Of a stretch of DNA of 64,000 bases, positions 23,051 to 35,093 are shown piece by piece. Every line of letters starts with the position of its first letter. Position 1 is the stretch's first letter. The notes beneath the pieces are model-generated. The model made no database searches, had not been told where the DNA came from, and saw only the letters and a program-made list of their open reading frames with translations. Position numbers and translations under genes: made by a program. This stretch comes from Rehmannia glutinosa (taxonomy: Eukaryota > Streptophyta > Magnoliopsida > Lamiales > Orobanchaceae). The stretch spans positions 744,001 to 808,000 of the forward strand of contig JABTTQ020002552.1 of assembly GCA_016081115.2 (NCBI GenBank), given 5' to 3'.

Positions 23051-24394
23051 AAGATTAGTTCGGACGATTACCTTATGCGAAAGGAAATACGGCCGAAGTC
23101 TCCATGATCACCACCAAGGCCAAACTCGCTTTCTCGATCTCCGCATACCGCACTCAAAGATTCTCAAAACTTTATCGACATAGTACACCGGCCTCGAACC
23201 GATCTCTCTCCCCGATCAAGACCGTGCTAACCCCCGCCTCCTCTTGAAAGATAGAGGTATAAGGGCTCATCGGGCAACGGCTTAGTTAGCAATGACAGGT
23301 CATCCAAGTAATTTTTCAAGTCCTCGAAAGCCTTTTGGCACTCCTCATCCCAAACAAACTTTTGGCCTTCCTCAAGACCTTAAAAAGGGCAAACTCCTCT
23401 CCGTGAGGGCGAAATAAACCGATTCGTAGCCGCTAGCCGACTGTTAAACATGTACATCTTTGGCATCCCGAGGCGGTGCCATCTCTCCGATGGCCCCCGA
23501 CCTTCTCCGGGTTGGCCTCTATTCCTTTCTCCATCACCATGTACCCCTTTAAACTTTCCCGACCTGACCCCAAAGGCACACTTCTTGGGGTTCAGCTTCA
23601 TTCTATACTTTCTCAAAGTGTCGAACGTTTCAGCTAGGTCACACACATGATCCACAACCTTCATTCTATACTTTCTCCGTCACCATGTACACCTCCATGT
23701 TCCTGCCGAGCTGCTCCCCAAACATCTTATCCACCAACCTCTGGTATGTGGCTCCCGCATTCTTCAATCCGAACGGCATTACTACATAACAGAAGGTACC
23801 AAAAGAGGTGGTGAAGCACACCCTTTTTTGGTCTTCTTCTGCTAGCCTGATCTGGTGATATCCTTGCGATGCATCCATCATACTATGCAGTTCACACCCC
23901 AACGTCGAATCCATCAACTGATCAATTCGGGGTAATGGATAGTAATCCTTAGGGCAAACACGATTCAAATCCCTAAAGTCCACACACATGCGCCAATCAA
24001 CCTCTGTTTTTGGAACCAATACTGCATTAGATAGCCATTATGGAAACTGGATTTCTTTGATGTGCCCTGCTTTCAACAACATTTGCACCTCCGCCCGAAT
24101 TATAGCGTCCTTCTTAGGGCCAAAATTCCTTTTCTTTTGTTTCACCGGTTTACATGACGGGTTGACATTAAGCCTATGTTCAGCAATGCTCGGATCAATC
24201 CCCACCAGGTCTTCCGCTGTCCAAGCAAACACATCCACATTACTCCTTAGAAACTCCACCAGCTCATCCCTCAATTCATCAGGCAACTCCTTGCCGACCT
24301 TGGTGACCTTATCAGGGTCGCCTGGCACCAGCTCGACCATCATCATTTTCTCATTAGGTTGGATGTGCTCCACCGGCTCGTCCAACCTAATCAA
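23051..24394 (-). pseudogene. Gypsy reverse transcriptase with YVDD destroyed
   Basis: From 24394 the frame reads an acidic linker, then AEVQMLLKAGHIKEI. A stop follows before NAVLVPK. The palm then reads WRMCVDFRDLNRVCPKDYYPLP, MMDASQGYHQI (first catalytic Asp) and FGLKNAGATYQRLVDKMF. Where the YVDD motif should follow (MEVYVDD in relatives), the sequence reads MEVYMVTEKV and stops (about 23666-23700). The patch is a copy of sequence found nearby (see findings). Downstream, LRKYRMKLNPKKCAFGV and FVWDEECQKAFEDLKNYL continue in shifted frames. It cannot encode active RT. Confidence 0.85.
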
Positions 24395-24399
24395 CTTGT

Positions 24400-25847
24400 T
24401 GTAAGTCCAAGCGGCTACGATAATCTAGAGGGGGGGTGAATAGATTATCTCCATCTTTTCAATTTTACCCTCTTTTTCGAACCGAATGCTCAAAGACAAT
24501 AATAAAGGTGTGGAATGTAAACAACACACGTCGATTTAAAGAGGTTCAACCCACCTAGGGCCTAATCCTCTACCACCCCAGTATATCCGGGATGGATTTC
24601 AAAAAGAAAAAAAGGTTTTATTAATTTACCAAAAATTAATACAACACCAACTTACAACAACACCTTGAAGAGCACCACACTCTTCTTCAACACCACCTTT
24701 GAGATTACCACAATCTCTTCTTGAAGATTACCAGAATCTCCAACGGCACCTTGTGAAGATTACCACAATCTTCAACCTTGAAGAATACCAAATTCTTAAA
24801 CACCTCAACAAGAAGATTACGACAATCTTCTTACACCTAACACCTAGATCACCCAAGTGTGTTCTTACCATAAGAACACTCACAAGGATATCTTGTGTTG
24901 AATGATTAACCAAATTCAAGATTACAACTCGATAATTGATAATACAATAGAGTGCAAGTGTAATCAAGAAAAACCTAGACCTCAAGAATGTGAAAGTGAA
25001 TAGCTAGGCAAATTACAATAAGAAATAAGACCATGTAAGAACAAGTGTATTCTTGAGTGTATCTTGTTGTGTTGTAGTTTTCTCTATTGTTGTGTTGCTT
25101 CAATTCTTCCTCTATTTATAGAAGATGTCTTGTACATGATAGGCTCCTCTTGGGGACATGAATTATGTAAAAAATTGCAAGACAATTGAAGAAAAGAGTT
25201 GTTAGAAATCCATCCCACAAATTAAGGAAAGTTGTCTGTTGTCAAACGTCGATTTTTCTTTGTCAAACCATAGGGCGACCGGTCGCATAAAATAGAAGTT
25301 TGAAACGGCGGGGAATTTTACAGGCGATCGGTCGACGTAGGGTTCGATCGTCGACCACTCGACTCAACCGGTCCCCTCATGGATTTGGACGAAAGAAAAT
25401 GTTCTGTTTCAAGAAGAACGTTCGAGTTTGGCCGACCACTGAGGCGCCGGTCGACCTGACCGTTTTCATAAAATCTCATTTTTTGTTCCAAAATCATCTT
25501 CAGTGCGGGTTGCCCTATAGGGCGACGGTCGACATCGGCATTTAAATGTTGTCCAATTTGTATCGAAAATAAAACTCAAGAAATACTCCGAAAATATAGT
25601 AAAAACATTTTAAACCAATCGGAAGTATTTAGACAACATTTAGGAACCTTGTTTTGAAGTAAAAACTTATAAACATAAAATCATTAGAAGTGTTGTCCAA
25701 TTTTATCTAAAGTAAAACTTGAAGAAATACTCCGGAAAATATTAAAACTATTTTAAATCATTTAGGAGTATTTGGACAACCATTAAAAACATTGTTTTGG
25801 TGTAAAAACAAAATCATCAAAATCATGATAAAACCATTTATTAAACA
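24400..25847 (-). repeat. 3' LTR of the nested copia element
   Basis: About 1448 bp and nearly colinear with 30629-32092. It contains short tandem variants of a TTGAAGATTACCACAATCTTC motif (about 24660-24840). Differences from the partner cluster in CGGTCGACC-like stretches (about 25280-25540). Confidence 0.9.
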
Positions 25848-27689
25848 ATCTCCCCCTTTTTGATGATTACAAACCAAAACAACTTAAACAAGGTCGATTT
25901 TGAAAACAAAACAATTTTACCAGTTAAAAAGGAACTATCCGTTGTGAGCGACAACATTCCACGCAATATAAACACAAGGATGGGAGTAGAGATATTAAAC
26001 CACATATAACAAATGCTCCCCCTATCAACATGCACAACAAGAGTTATAAAGAAGCAACTTAAACAGAAGCTAAACGCTTAGCTTTTCGATATTGAGCTTA
26101 AGTATCAAAAACTTAAAAGCTCCCCTGTCACAAAGAGACATCATTAAAAACATATATAAGTCCATACTACAACCAATGGACTAAAAACATATACAACCAT
26201 AATACACCAAGTGGACAAAATATGATCCACAACTTATGGCTTTCAAAGGCCACAACTTATAGCTTCTTTTCATTGAGCTTATCTTAGCTTCTTTGAGCTA
26301 ACGAGCTTATAACCTGTTTCTCCCCCTTTGGAATCATCAAAAAGAATGTTAGCACGATAAATACATCATATATTCATATCAAAGTGCGCAAGTAAACCGA
26401 TGTATCGAGCTATTTTGAACATTGAAGCTTTTAAACCAAATAGGAGGGAAGAGTCGAATTATACGACTTGTAGAAGCTTATGAAATATCATTTGATAAGC
26501 AAAACATGATCTCTATAAATATATGAGACTTTTGAAATCGACAGAATCATATGGGTGATGAATTTTTTTATTGAAACATTTTATCGAACACTTGGCGGGC
26601 GTCAAAAATAGAAAAAGTTATATATAGCCCTTGTAAATGAAATCAAGCCAAGTTTTTCATCACCAAAAGCAATTTTACAAATATCATCCATCAATTGTCA
26701 ATAAGCTCATCACAAATATATACACATTTCATCAAGAAATATACATATAGGCCAAGTTCTCAAGGGTTCAACCCAATTGAGATAAAGAAGTAGAATTCTT
26801 ACCATTAAATCGGTAAAGACGAGCAATGATGATGATAATCGAGCCTAAAAACATCCAAGATATGGAACGTATGCAATAAAACACATTTGAAGTGAAATGT
26901 GTGTGAAATTGAAGGGGACGAAAAATGGCAAAAATGATGTAAAATGACTAAGGCGTTGGACGATGTAACGGTTTTTATCCAAAAATTAGCTTAGGCGACC
27001 GATTCTTTGTTGAGGGCGATCGGTCGGCGTTGAGGGCGACGGTTGCCCTCAACCCCATCACCCCACTGTCTTGCCAGGTTTTTCAAAATCCGAATTTTGA
27101 TCCAAAATCCGATTTTTCGTCCCTAAGTTTTAAAACGCAAAATGCAAACGTAGACCTCATTCAATATACATTATGTCATAATCAAGCTCGAAATGAGGTA
27201 AAATACTCGGCGGTTAACGAAAAAAATCCGTGAGTTATCCTTGAGACGGAATTAAACACATCTCAATTTTTCGTTTTAGAAACGCAATCCCTTAAAAAAA
27301 TTTCGAATCTCAATATATTTAGTTCGATTATGACGAACCATATTTTCATAAATTGTAAACACCGAACTTGTTACCCCGGAAAAATAAGAATGTTTTAATA
27401 CTTTGGATAAACAAGTCATAAGAAGAAGTGTCTTTCAAATATTTGAAAATTTCTTTTAACGACACTTTAGTGAGATTCGTTGGGATAGTTTTTGAAGTCG
27501 AGCATATAGACATAAGGCATATGGAATGTTGAGTCTATAGGAATAATACAAGAAAACATACCTCGAATTTGTTTGTCGGCCGATATGCCTTTCTCAACCT
27601 TTGTCAATCTTAGCTATAGAGGTTGAGATGGTTCTTCTTTCTTCAATACTTTACTCCTTCAAGAGCTCTTTTGAAATATAATCGTCTTC
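25848..27689 (-). other. Decayed interior of the nested copia element
   Basis: AT-rich sequence between the PPT and the RT remnant with no recognisable motif. By position it should once have held RT/RNase H or sequences downstream of pol. A CGACCGGTCG-type patch near 27000-27050 resembles the LTR composition. Confidence 0.5.
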
Positions 27690-28300
27690 TTGGCATTGAG
27701 TAATTTGAATTCCAATGATCAAATTTGAGCTTCCCTCATCATGATCATCTTAGGTTCACCTTGCATTGACTAGGAAAAATATCTTGCACAAATATTTATT
27801 AGTAGCACCATAAATATTATCAACATAAATTTGCACAAGTAACCAACCTTGCCCTTTTTTAAAACAAGAAGTGTAGTATCAACTTTACCTTTTGTAAAAT
27901 CATTTTGTAAAAATAGCTAAGTCTATCAACCGTACAAGGCCTTTTATAAAAATCATTTGGCCTAAAATTTTAAACTCCGATAGACTTATATTTGAATAAA
28001 ACCATTTAGAAAATTGAATTTAACATCCATTTGGTAAGCTTGAAATTTTCTTAAAACAAGAATGGGCAAGTAAAATGCAAATAGCTACTAAAGGTGCTAT
28101 GAGTGCAAATGTTACATCAAGATTAATTACCTTCTTCTTGAAAATACCTTCGAGCTACTAACCTCGCCTTAGTTCGACCAATGTTGCCTTGGTCATCGAG
28201 TTTGTTCCGGAATACCCTTTTTGTCTTCTTCATCACTATCATCATAGGGCATCCAATTGATCTAAGGTGTTCATAATAGAACATTTACATCCAAATATTT
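27690..28300 (-). pseudogene. Copia reverse transcriptase remnant
   Basis: On the minus strand, KRVFRNKLDDQGNIGRTKARL (split by decay) at about 28150-28245 matches the N-terminal copia RT region. FALIAPLVAICILLAHSC follows after about 28110. QIYVDNIYGATNKYLCK (about 27780-27835) is the catalytic block with YVDD changed to YVDN. The pieces are closer together than in an intact RT, so internal deletions have occurred. Confidence 0.75.
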
Positions 28301-29169
28301 TGAGGTAACTAATATTTGGAGTATTTCATTTCTTATCTACACAACTTAACAAACTCATTAACGGCATCGCTTATATAAGCAAGAGAAAAATAGCCCAAGT
28401 GTAAAAACATGCCTCAATCATCAATCACAAAATATCTTGCATAAGATCATAGTAGAAATAGACACTATATATATAGACCATGAAGCAAGAAACACATACT
28501 ATGCATTTAGAATATCATCAAGAGTCTAATAAATCATGCAAGTTAAAATAAGCTTAAGAAAGCTATAAAAGGTCTCTTTTGAAATTTAAAAATCCGATAG
28601 CATATAGTTGAGACCTCATTTAAAAGAAGTATTTGAACACGAGTTGACAAAGCAAATATGTGCAATCAAATATCGAATAGTGCCTTTCAAAAAAAATATA
28701 AAAATCCTCTTAATGGCACTTGTATGAAATACTATGAAAAACAAGCACATAGGCATATGGCAATACATATATCGAGTCTATAAGAGTAAGAATAACACAA
28801 GTAAACGTACCTCGATAATTTATGCCTTTCTTGACAAATAATGACGTAAATGGCCATTTGTGAAAATATGTAAATCCTACACAATTCTTAAAACAAATCT
28901 AGCACAAATCATAATGATAAAAGTGTAGGCTAAGAGATATCACAAGTAAGCTCATGCCATAAAAATCCATAAGAGATGATAACACACTTTAGTCTACAAA
29001 AATGCACAAGAGTTTTAAAAACATCATATAAGGTCTTCTTTTTCAAAAATATTTTAAAAGCACAAATATATATTGAAGACCTTAATTAAAAAAAATAAAT
29101 ACTTGAAAACTCATTTTGCAATTAAGACACAAACAAAATAAAATGCATATTTAACTAGGGAGATACGGG
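28301..29169 (-). other. Noncoding remainder between RT remnant and gag
   Basis: No motif recognised. Protease and integrase would normally be here, so they were deleted or are beyond recognition. A TTTTGAAA...GAGACCT-like segment near 28570-28620 recurs near 29035-29085. Confidence 0.5.
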
Positions 29170-30595
29170 TTACCAATTACGCCATTTCAATGGGTTGTGC
29201 CGTTCCCATTGTTGATGATATCTTCCCCTTGAGAAGTCACTTTGTTGATGATGACTTCTTTGATTACTCCATTTCCGAGGTTTGTTGCCTTCCCATTGTT
29301 GAAAGTCTATTCTTCTTTGAAAATCATCTTGTTGATGATGTCTTTGCCATTTCCAAGGATTGTGTTCTTCCCATTTTTGATTATATCCTCTTCTTGGAAA
29401 TTGGCTTTGTCGAAAATAGTTTCTCCTTCTTTGATCAAATGAAACGGTCATTTGATGTCTTTTTGGCGGTATAAATTTTCTTCGATCATTATTTCGCCGG
29501 GTATCTAATATGACATTGTTTTGTGGTACCCTCATGTGTTTGGGTCCTTTGGGATTAGTCTTGAGACTTTTAGGCCTCCAACAATAATTAGAGCTATTTC
29601 TAGCCCGACAAGTATTTACCGTATGGCCCTTTTTACCGCAATAAAAGCATGTAATAATTCTAGGAGCATAATGACCAATGTGCTTAGAGACTTGATTCTT
29701 TTTCATGTGATTGACACCCTTAGGATTATGATCAAGTTCTAGTTTCGAATTATCACAACAATCAACAATATTGGTCATTCTATCGGCACTCAAGTTGGAT
29801 TTAGATAAATCATTTTTCAAGCACTTTATATCCTCTACAAGAGTACTATTTTCTTTTTCAAGGTTTCTAACCTTGTCAAGTGTGATAGTGTGAACACATG
29901 ATAGTGATTCATATGAAGTAAATAAACTATCCTTTTCATTTTTCAAAACATTGAATTTCTTTTTCAAATTTTTGTATTTAACAAGCAAGCTTTGGAATTC
30001 ATTTTGAAGTTCATCATAATCATTTTGCAAATTACTATAATCATTATCATAAGAGGTAGAAGGTTTAGAGCTTACCTTGTTTTCTTCTTCGAAGCCCATA
30101 AGACATTTTTCGACTTCATCATCGGAATTTGTAAGAGGCTCATCCCATATTGTTGGATTTGATGTTGTATCCATTTGAGAAGTAGATGCTTTTGAGTTAC
30201 TCCTTTTATTTGCAAATACTCCATAGATGGCTTCTAATTTTTGCCATACTTCATGTGTCGATCGAATACCTACAACATGATCAAATTCCAAAGTAGTAAG
30301 TGAACAATACAAAATACTAAGAGCTTTACCATTTAAGGAGATGATTCTCTTCTCTTCATCATTGAGCTCTTTGAAGCCTTTAGAGGTGTGTGGTGTATTC
30401 TTCGTCGCAATGGATTCTCCATTGATGACGGTGTTTCAAATATCGAACCCGCAACTTTGTAAATAGCATTCCATTCTTTCTTTCCAAAATGTAAAATTTT
30501 TGGAATCAAATAGTGGTGGCTTGGTGGTGGAGGCGCCGGCAAGGTAGACTTCATTCGTAGCCGATGATCATTCCTCTTTACTCGCGATGTGGAAC
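29170..30595 (-). pseudogene. SIRE-like copia gag with CCHC zinc knuckle
   Basis: The N-terminal part (about 30595-30440) reads KPPLFDSKNFTFWKERMECY and hits a TGA where relatives have Trp (FDIWN). After a shift the main frame runs from 30312 to 29170 (380 codons). It contains EFDHVVGIRSTHEVWQKLEA, a long coiled-coil-like region (QNDYDELQNEFQSLLVKYKN), the zinc knuckle CFYCGKKGHTVNTC, and a basic Trp-rich tail with repeated WE--NP-KW motifs. A block between the domain near YGVFANKR and the Ser-rich linker appears deleted. Gag would form the particle and bind RNA. The 380-codon stretch is still open. Confidence 0.82.
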
Positions 30596-30613
30596 GAGCT
30601 TGCCAAAGAGTTT

Positions 30614-30626
30614 GGCTTTGATACCA
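30614..30626 (-). promoter_or_regulatory. Primer-binding site, initiator tRNA-Met type
   Basis: On the minus strand TGGTATCAAAGCC lies two bases after the LTR end. It matches the classic tRNA-iMet primer complement with one mismatch. Confidence 0.85.
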
Positions 30627-30628
30627 CT

Positions 30629-32092
30629 TGTAAGTCCAAGCGGCTACGATAATCTAGAGGGGGTGAATAGATTATCTCCATCTTTTCGATTTTACCCTCT
30701 TTTTCGAACCGAATGCTCAAAGACAATAATAAAGGTGCGGAATGTAAACAACACATGTCGATTTAAAGAGGTTCAACCCACCTAGGGCCTAATCCTCTAC
30801 CACCCCAGTATATCCGGGATGGATTTCAAAAAGAAAAAAAGGTTTTATTAATTTACCAAAAATTAATACAACACCAACTTACAACAACACCTTGAAGAGC
30901 ACCACACTCTTCTTCAACACCACCTTTGAGATTACCACAATCTCCAATGGCACCTTGTGAAGATTACCACAATCTTCAACCTTGAAGAATACCAAATTCT
31001 TCAACACCTCAACAAGAAGATTACCACAATCTTCTTACACCTAACACCTAGATCACCCAAGTGTGTTCTTACCACAAGAACACTCACAAGGATATCTTGT
31101 GTTGAATGATTAACCAAATTCAAGATTACAACTCGATAATTGATAATACAATAGAGTGCAAGTGTAATCAAGAAAAGCCTAGACCTCAAGAATGTAAAAG
31201 TGAATAGCTAGGCAAATTACAACAAGAAATAAGACCATGTAAGAACAATTGTATTCTTGAGTGTATCTTGTTGTGTTGTAGTTTTCTCTATTGTTGTGTT
31301 GCTTCAATTCTTCCTCTATTTATAGAAGAGGTCTTGTACATGATAGGCTCCTCTTGGGGACATAAATTAGTAAACAATTGCAAGACAATTGAAGAAAAGA
31401 GTCTGTTAGAAATCCATCCCACAAATTAAGGGAAAGTTGTCTTGTCAAACGGTCGATTTTTCTTTGTCAAACCATAGGGCGGCCGGTCGCACGAAATAGA
31501 AGTTTGAAACGGCGGGAATTTTACACAGGGGCGGCCGAAGTAGGGTTCGGCCAGGTCGACCGACTCCAACCGGTCCCCTCATGGATTTGGACAAAAGAAA
31601 ATGTTCTGCATTTCAAGAAGAACGTTCGAGTCTTCGGTCAACCTCAGGCGGCGGTCGCCGGCCGACCGACGGATCGACGCCGAAGCACGGCGGGTCGACC
31701 TGACCGTTTTTCACTTCCGTCTCATTTTTGTTCCAAAATCATCTTCAGTACGGGTTGCCCTATAGGGCGACGGTCGACATCGAGACAGAAATGTTGTCCA
31801 ATTTTTATCGAAAATAAAACTCAAGAAATACTCCGAAAATATAGTAAAAACATTTTAAACCAATCGGAAGTATTTAGACAACATTTAGGAACCTTGTTTT
31901 GAAGTAAAAACTTATAAACATAAAATCATTAGAAGTGTTGTCCAATTTTATCTAAAGTAAAACTTGAAGAAATACTCCGGAAAATATTAAAAACATTTTA
32001 AATCATTTAGGAGTATTTGGACAACCATTAAAAACATTGTTTTGGTGTAAAAACAAAATCATCAAAATCATGATAAAACCATTTATTAAACA
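30629..32092 (-). repeat. 5' LTR of the nested copia element
   Basis: About 1464 bp, TG...CA, adjacent to the PBS on its inner side and to the TSD CTTGT on its outer side. Confidence 0.9.
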
Positions 32093-32097
32093 CTTGT

Positions 32098-32620
32098 CTT
32101 TGTTTCTATCATCATCAAAAGCACTCCCCCTTTCTGCCTTCTGAATACTTTCTACATATAATTTTCTAGCCATATATTGATCACCACTGACCTCACCTAC
32201 TTCTTCTCCCACAGGAAACTTCATTTTCAAATGGTATACCGACACCACAGCTTGGAAAGCATTTAGTGTCGGTCTACCCAACATGACATTATAGGAGGAC
32301 GGTGCATCAACTACCAAAAATCGAATCATTCTAGTTTTACGATTAGGCTCCTAGCCGAGGAAAAGGTAAAGTAATCATACCTATTGGTTGGATCATCCCT
32401 CCAAATAAACCCATTATTTGTATCCATCGTCTCCAAGCCGACCTCAAGGTCCATCTTCTTATAGCAATCATAGAACAGGATATCTGTTGAGCCCCTGTAT
32501 CCACAAATACCCGCTGCACATCATAATTAGAAATCGTCGCCGTGATCACAAGAGCATCGTTGTGTGGTGCCTCGATACCCTTGCAATCCTCTGGTCCAAA
32601 CTAGATACTCGGCCCCGACC
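32098..32620 (-). pseudogene. Gypsy aspartic protease region
   Basis: Minus strand: VITATISNYDVQRVFVDTGA carries the retropepsin DTGA catalytic triad near 32480-32500. After a shift, FLVVDAPSSYNVMLGRPTLN and VVSVYHLKMKFPV follow. It would mature the gag-pol polyprotein. The frame is broken between the two segments (about 32340), and the copia element starts just after NKDK. Confidence 0.8.
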
Positions 32621-32800
32621 TGACTTGTTCCACCTTCAACTGCTCTTGCACCCGATCTGGTGCCACTGCTCTCACATAATTCTTCCGAGCTCACCTCGAA
32701 TCTCCTTCCACCGCCCTCCAACAATCATCCGGATGACCTCACGCCGATGTGGGGGCGGAGGTGGAGAGTAGCTCCTCCCTTTCTCCCCTATGCTCTAGGC

Positions 32801-34285
32801 TCACGCCGAGCCGGGTGATATCCCCCGGTTATCCTTCCTATACTCCCCTTTTTTCTCCTTTTTGTCGATGTACACAAATTCCCTGAGATGACCTGCTTGA
32901 ATGAGCCGCTCGATTTCATCCCTCAGGTGTGTGCACCGATCTGTTGTGTGCCCATACTCATTGTGAAATCTACAAAATTCCTTACATTTCGCTTCTTCAC
33001 TTGGTGCCTCTGCGTGCGCCTTTGGCCACCTCAGGTCGGGATGCCTCTCAATAGCTACAAGCACCTCGCCCTGAGGGACGGCCAGTGGCGTATATTTCTC
33101 AAACCTCGGCCTTCCTCCCATTGCCTCAGACCTTGGCTTCTTCTGAGGTCCCTTGTCCTCCCGATCCTCCCTCCTGTCTCTTTCTCTTCTCTCCTTCCTC
33201 TCTCTTCATATCTCTCGCCTCTTCTAGGTTAATATATTTCTCCGCCCGAGCTAATGTACTCGTCGAATGTCTTAGCGAGGCTCTATTACTAATGATTCAA
33301 AGAACTCCCCATCCTTGAGGCCCCGAGCTAGGGCATTAGCCAAAATTTTCGGACTGGCTGACGGCACCTCCAACTTCGCCGCAGTAAACCTCTGAATATA
33401 GCTCCGAAGTCCCTCCCCTTCTCTCTATTTGATGCTAAACAGAGTGAGGGGCGCCTTTTGGTACTTACGGCAACTCGTGAACTGATTAAGGAAAGCCGAG
33501 TTGAAGTCATCAAAATTTCGAATGGAGCCTGGAGCAAGTCTGGCTAAACCATTCTTGAGCCAATTTCGTCACGAGTGGTAGGAAAAACTCTACACATCAC
33601 GCCATCCGTGAACTGTAGTAGCAAAAAAGATTCTCAAAGCGGCAAAGATGGTCCCACGGATCGTGGTACCATCATATTCAAAGCTCGAGCTCGGTATGAG
33701 GTGCCGGGAGCTCATCGCCATCACCTCGCCTCGAGAAAGGAGTTCCCTTCTCACCCGAACCGCGGCCGCTCCCGGCACTCCAAAGAACCTCCTCCGAATA
33801 TCTCGTACCTCACGATGGAGGTCATCCATCCGTTCGGCCAATCCTGGTCCTCGGTGGACACATGCTCCGCCTTGATGAATGCACTTCTTCCGCAAGATCG
33901 GCCTGAGACCTCTCTCTCGACCTCCGGGTGGACCACGGGAGGAGGAACCACCGGGAGGGGGAACTACAGGAGGAGGAGGCACCGGTGGGACCACAAGCGA
34001 GCGGTGGCGTAAGCATCTCCTCAAGCGTCTTTCCACCGTTTGTTCCAAGGCCCAAGTGATGAAACCACCCAAGCTGTTCAAAGAACATTGGGCCCAAGTC
34101 TATACTCCCCCAGGGACATGGCGTCTGTTCATCCACTCGCATCCTGCACGCCGCGCCTCCGCCGTCCACCGGGGGGTGGTGGAGGTGGAAGTCGAACATC
34201 CTCCTCTCGCGTGATTACGCCCGGAGTATCTCGGTGTACGGTTGAGATCATCTTCTAAGTTTTTCCTAACATCTTCCATAGCCAA
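32801..34285 (-). pseudogene. Gypsy gag (frameshifted)
   Basis: A likely start is MAMEDVRKNLEDDLNRTPRY at 34285. A Pro/Gly-rich stretch follows, then a coiled segment (ERMDDLHREVRDIRRRFFG), then SSFEYDGTTI...HGWRDV and DDFNSAFLNQF-like capsid text in shifted frames. The end has a knuckle-like CRFHNEYGHTTDRC near 32940-32985 and LIQAGHLREFV. This order is that of Tat-lineage gag. Several shifts and stops interrupt it. Confidence 0.78.
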
Positions 34286-34316
34286 AAATCGAATCTCACG
34301 TCTTTGCTAATTGTTT

Positions 34317-34338
34317 CCCCACATGAGACAGGCGCCAC
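34317..34338 (-). promoter_or_regulatory. Primer-binding site region of the Tat-lineage element
   Basis: On the minus strand GTGGCGCCTGTCTCATGTGGG follows the LTR end by two bases. The TGGCGCC start is typical of a tRNA 3' end complement. I did not assign the tRNA. Confidence 0.55.
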
Positions 34339-34339
34339 T

Positions 34340-35093
34340 TGGTTGCTCCCAAAACGACATCTCTCGCCGATCACCTTCCAAGACGAAGTCCTCTCGAAAA
34401 AAGCGCACAAGGGGGCGGAGGGGCTCCAGCGTGCCTCTCTCTCCGATGATTAAGTCGTGTCTTGGAAAGGAAGTAAAGGCTGTAGAGAAAAAAAAGCAAT
34501 GTAACAAGAAAATATGAGAGATTAGGTTAGAATGAACCTGGGCTTGGGCCTTTTATGCTTTAGCTCGGATTAGGGTTTCCGTAAAATCCGGGATTCCATT
34601 ACGATTCGGTGTCAGAGTCATCATTAGATTAGGATCAGATCTCTTAAAAACCCTAATTTTACGCCCGTAAGACCATAGCTCCGACCTGTTTCAGAACACG
34701 TCGGCCCATTGTATTGGTGCGAAACCCCCTTAAATCTCCAAGGTATCCTCAGTGCCTTATACATCTCTCAGGCCGAGCTGACCTCTTCCTCTGAAGTCAT
34801 GTTAGACTTCAACGGGTCAACAACAGGTCGGCTTAACACAGCTGACTTTACACAGGTCAGTCTTATAAACATCCACAACCACTTGTACTCGGACCTTGAC
34901 AGGCCGGCCCAATACGACAAGCCCTAGACCAATCTCAAGCTGTAGGCCTCCACCGATCGGCCCACTATTTAATGCTTAACAGATCATCCCAAGGCTATGG
35001 GCCTCATCAAATCGGCCCAATGTCAGGCCTCATCAGGTCGGCCCAATGTCTTAGGCCTGTCAGGTCGGCCCACACCGTATTTTGCCCTTATCA
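34340..35093 (-). repeat. 5' LTR of the Tat-lineage element
   Basis: About 754 bp, partner of 16177-16923, located next to the PBS. It ends on the right with ...CCCTTATCA, the inverted TGATAAGGG. Confidence 0.88.

Larger units (their letters stand above)
24400..32092 (-). mobile_element. SIRE-like Ty1/copia retrotransposon nested in the gypsy element
   Basis: It is flanked by CTTGT at 24395-24399 and 32093-32097. LTRs begin TG and end CA. A PBS for initiator tRNA-Met (30614-30626) and a PPT (about 25848-25860, AAAAAGGGGGAGAT on the minus strand) fix minus orientation. The internal region has a long gag frame with a zinc knuckle but only a shrunken, decayed RT. Removing it rejoins the gypsy frame between protease (NKDK) and the RT linker (LIRLDEPVEHIQ). 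Confidence 0.92.
16177..35093 (-). mobile_element. Tat-lineage (Ogre/Retand-like) Ty3/gypsy retrotransposon, interrupted by a copia element
   Basis: Paired ~750-bp LTRs bound gag, protease, RT, RNase H and integrase, all on the minus strand. Between integrase and the 3' LTR lie a tandem array and an antisense ORF, features reported for Tat-lineage elements. A 7.7 kb copia element (24400-32092) interrupts it between protease and RT; without that it is about 11.2 kb. The flanks are ATTCT (16172-16176) and ATTAC (35094-35098), only a weak TSD. Frameshifts are present in gag, RT and integrase. Confidence 0.88.

Noticed and set aside
33575..34012. 145-aa plus-strand ORF
   Set aside because: Antisense to the GC-rich gag of the gypsy element; no family features.
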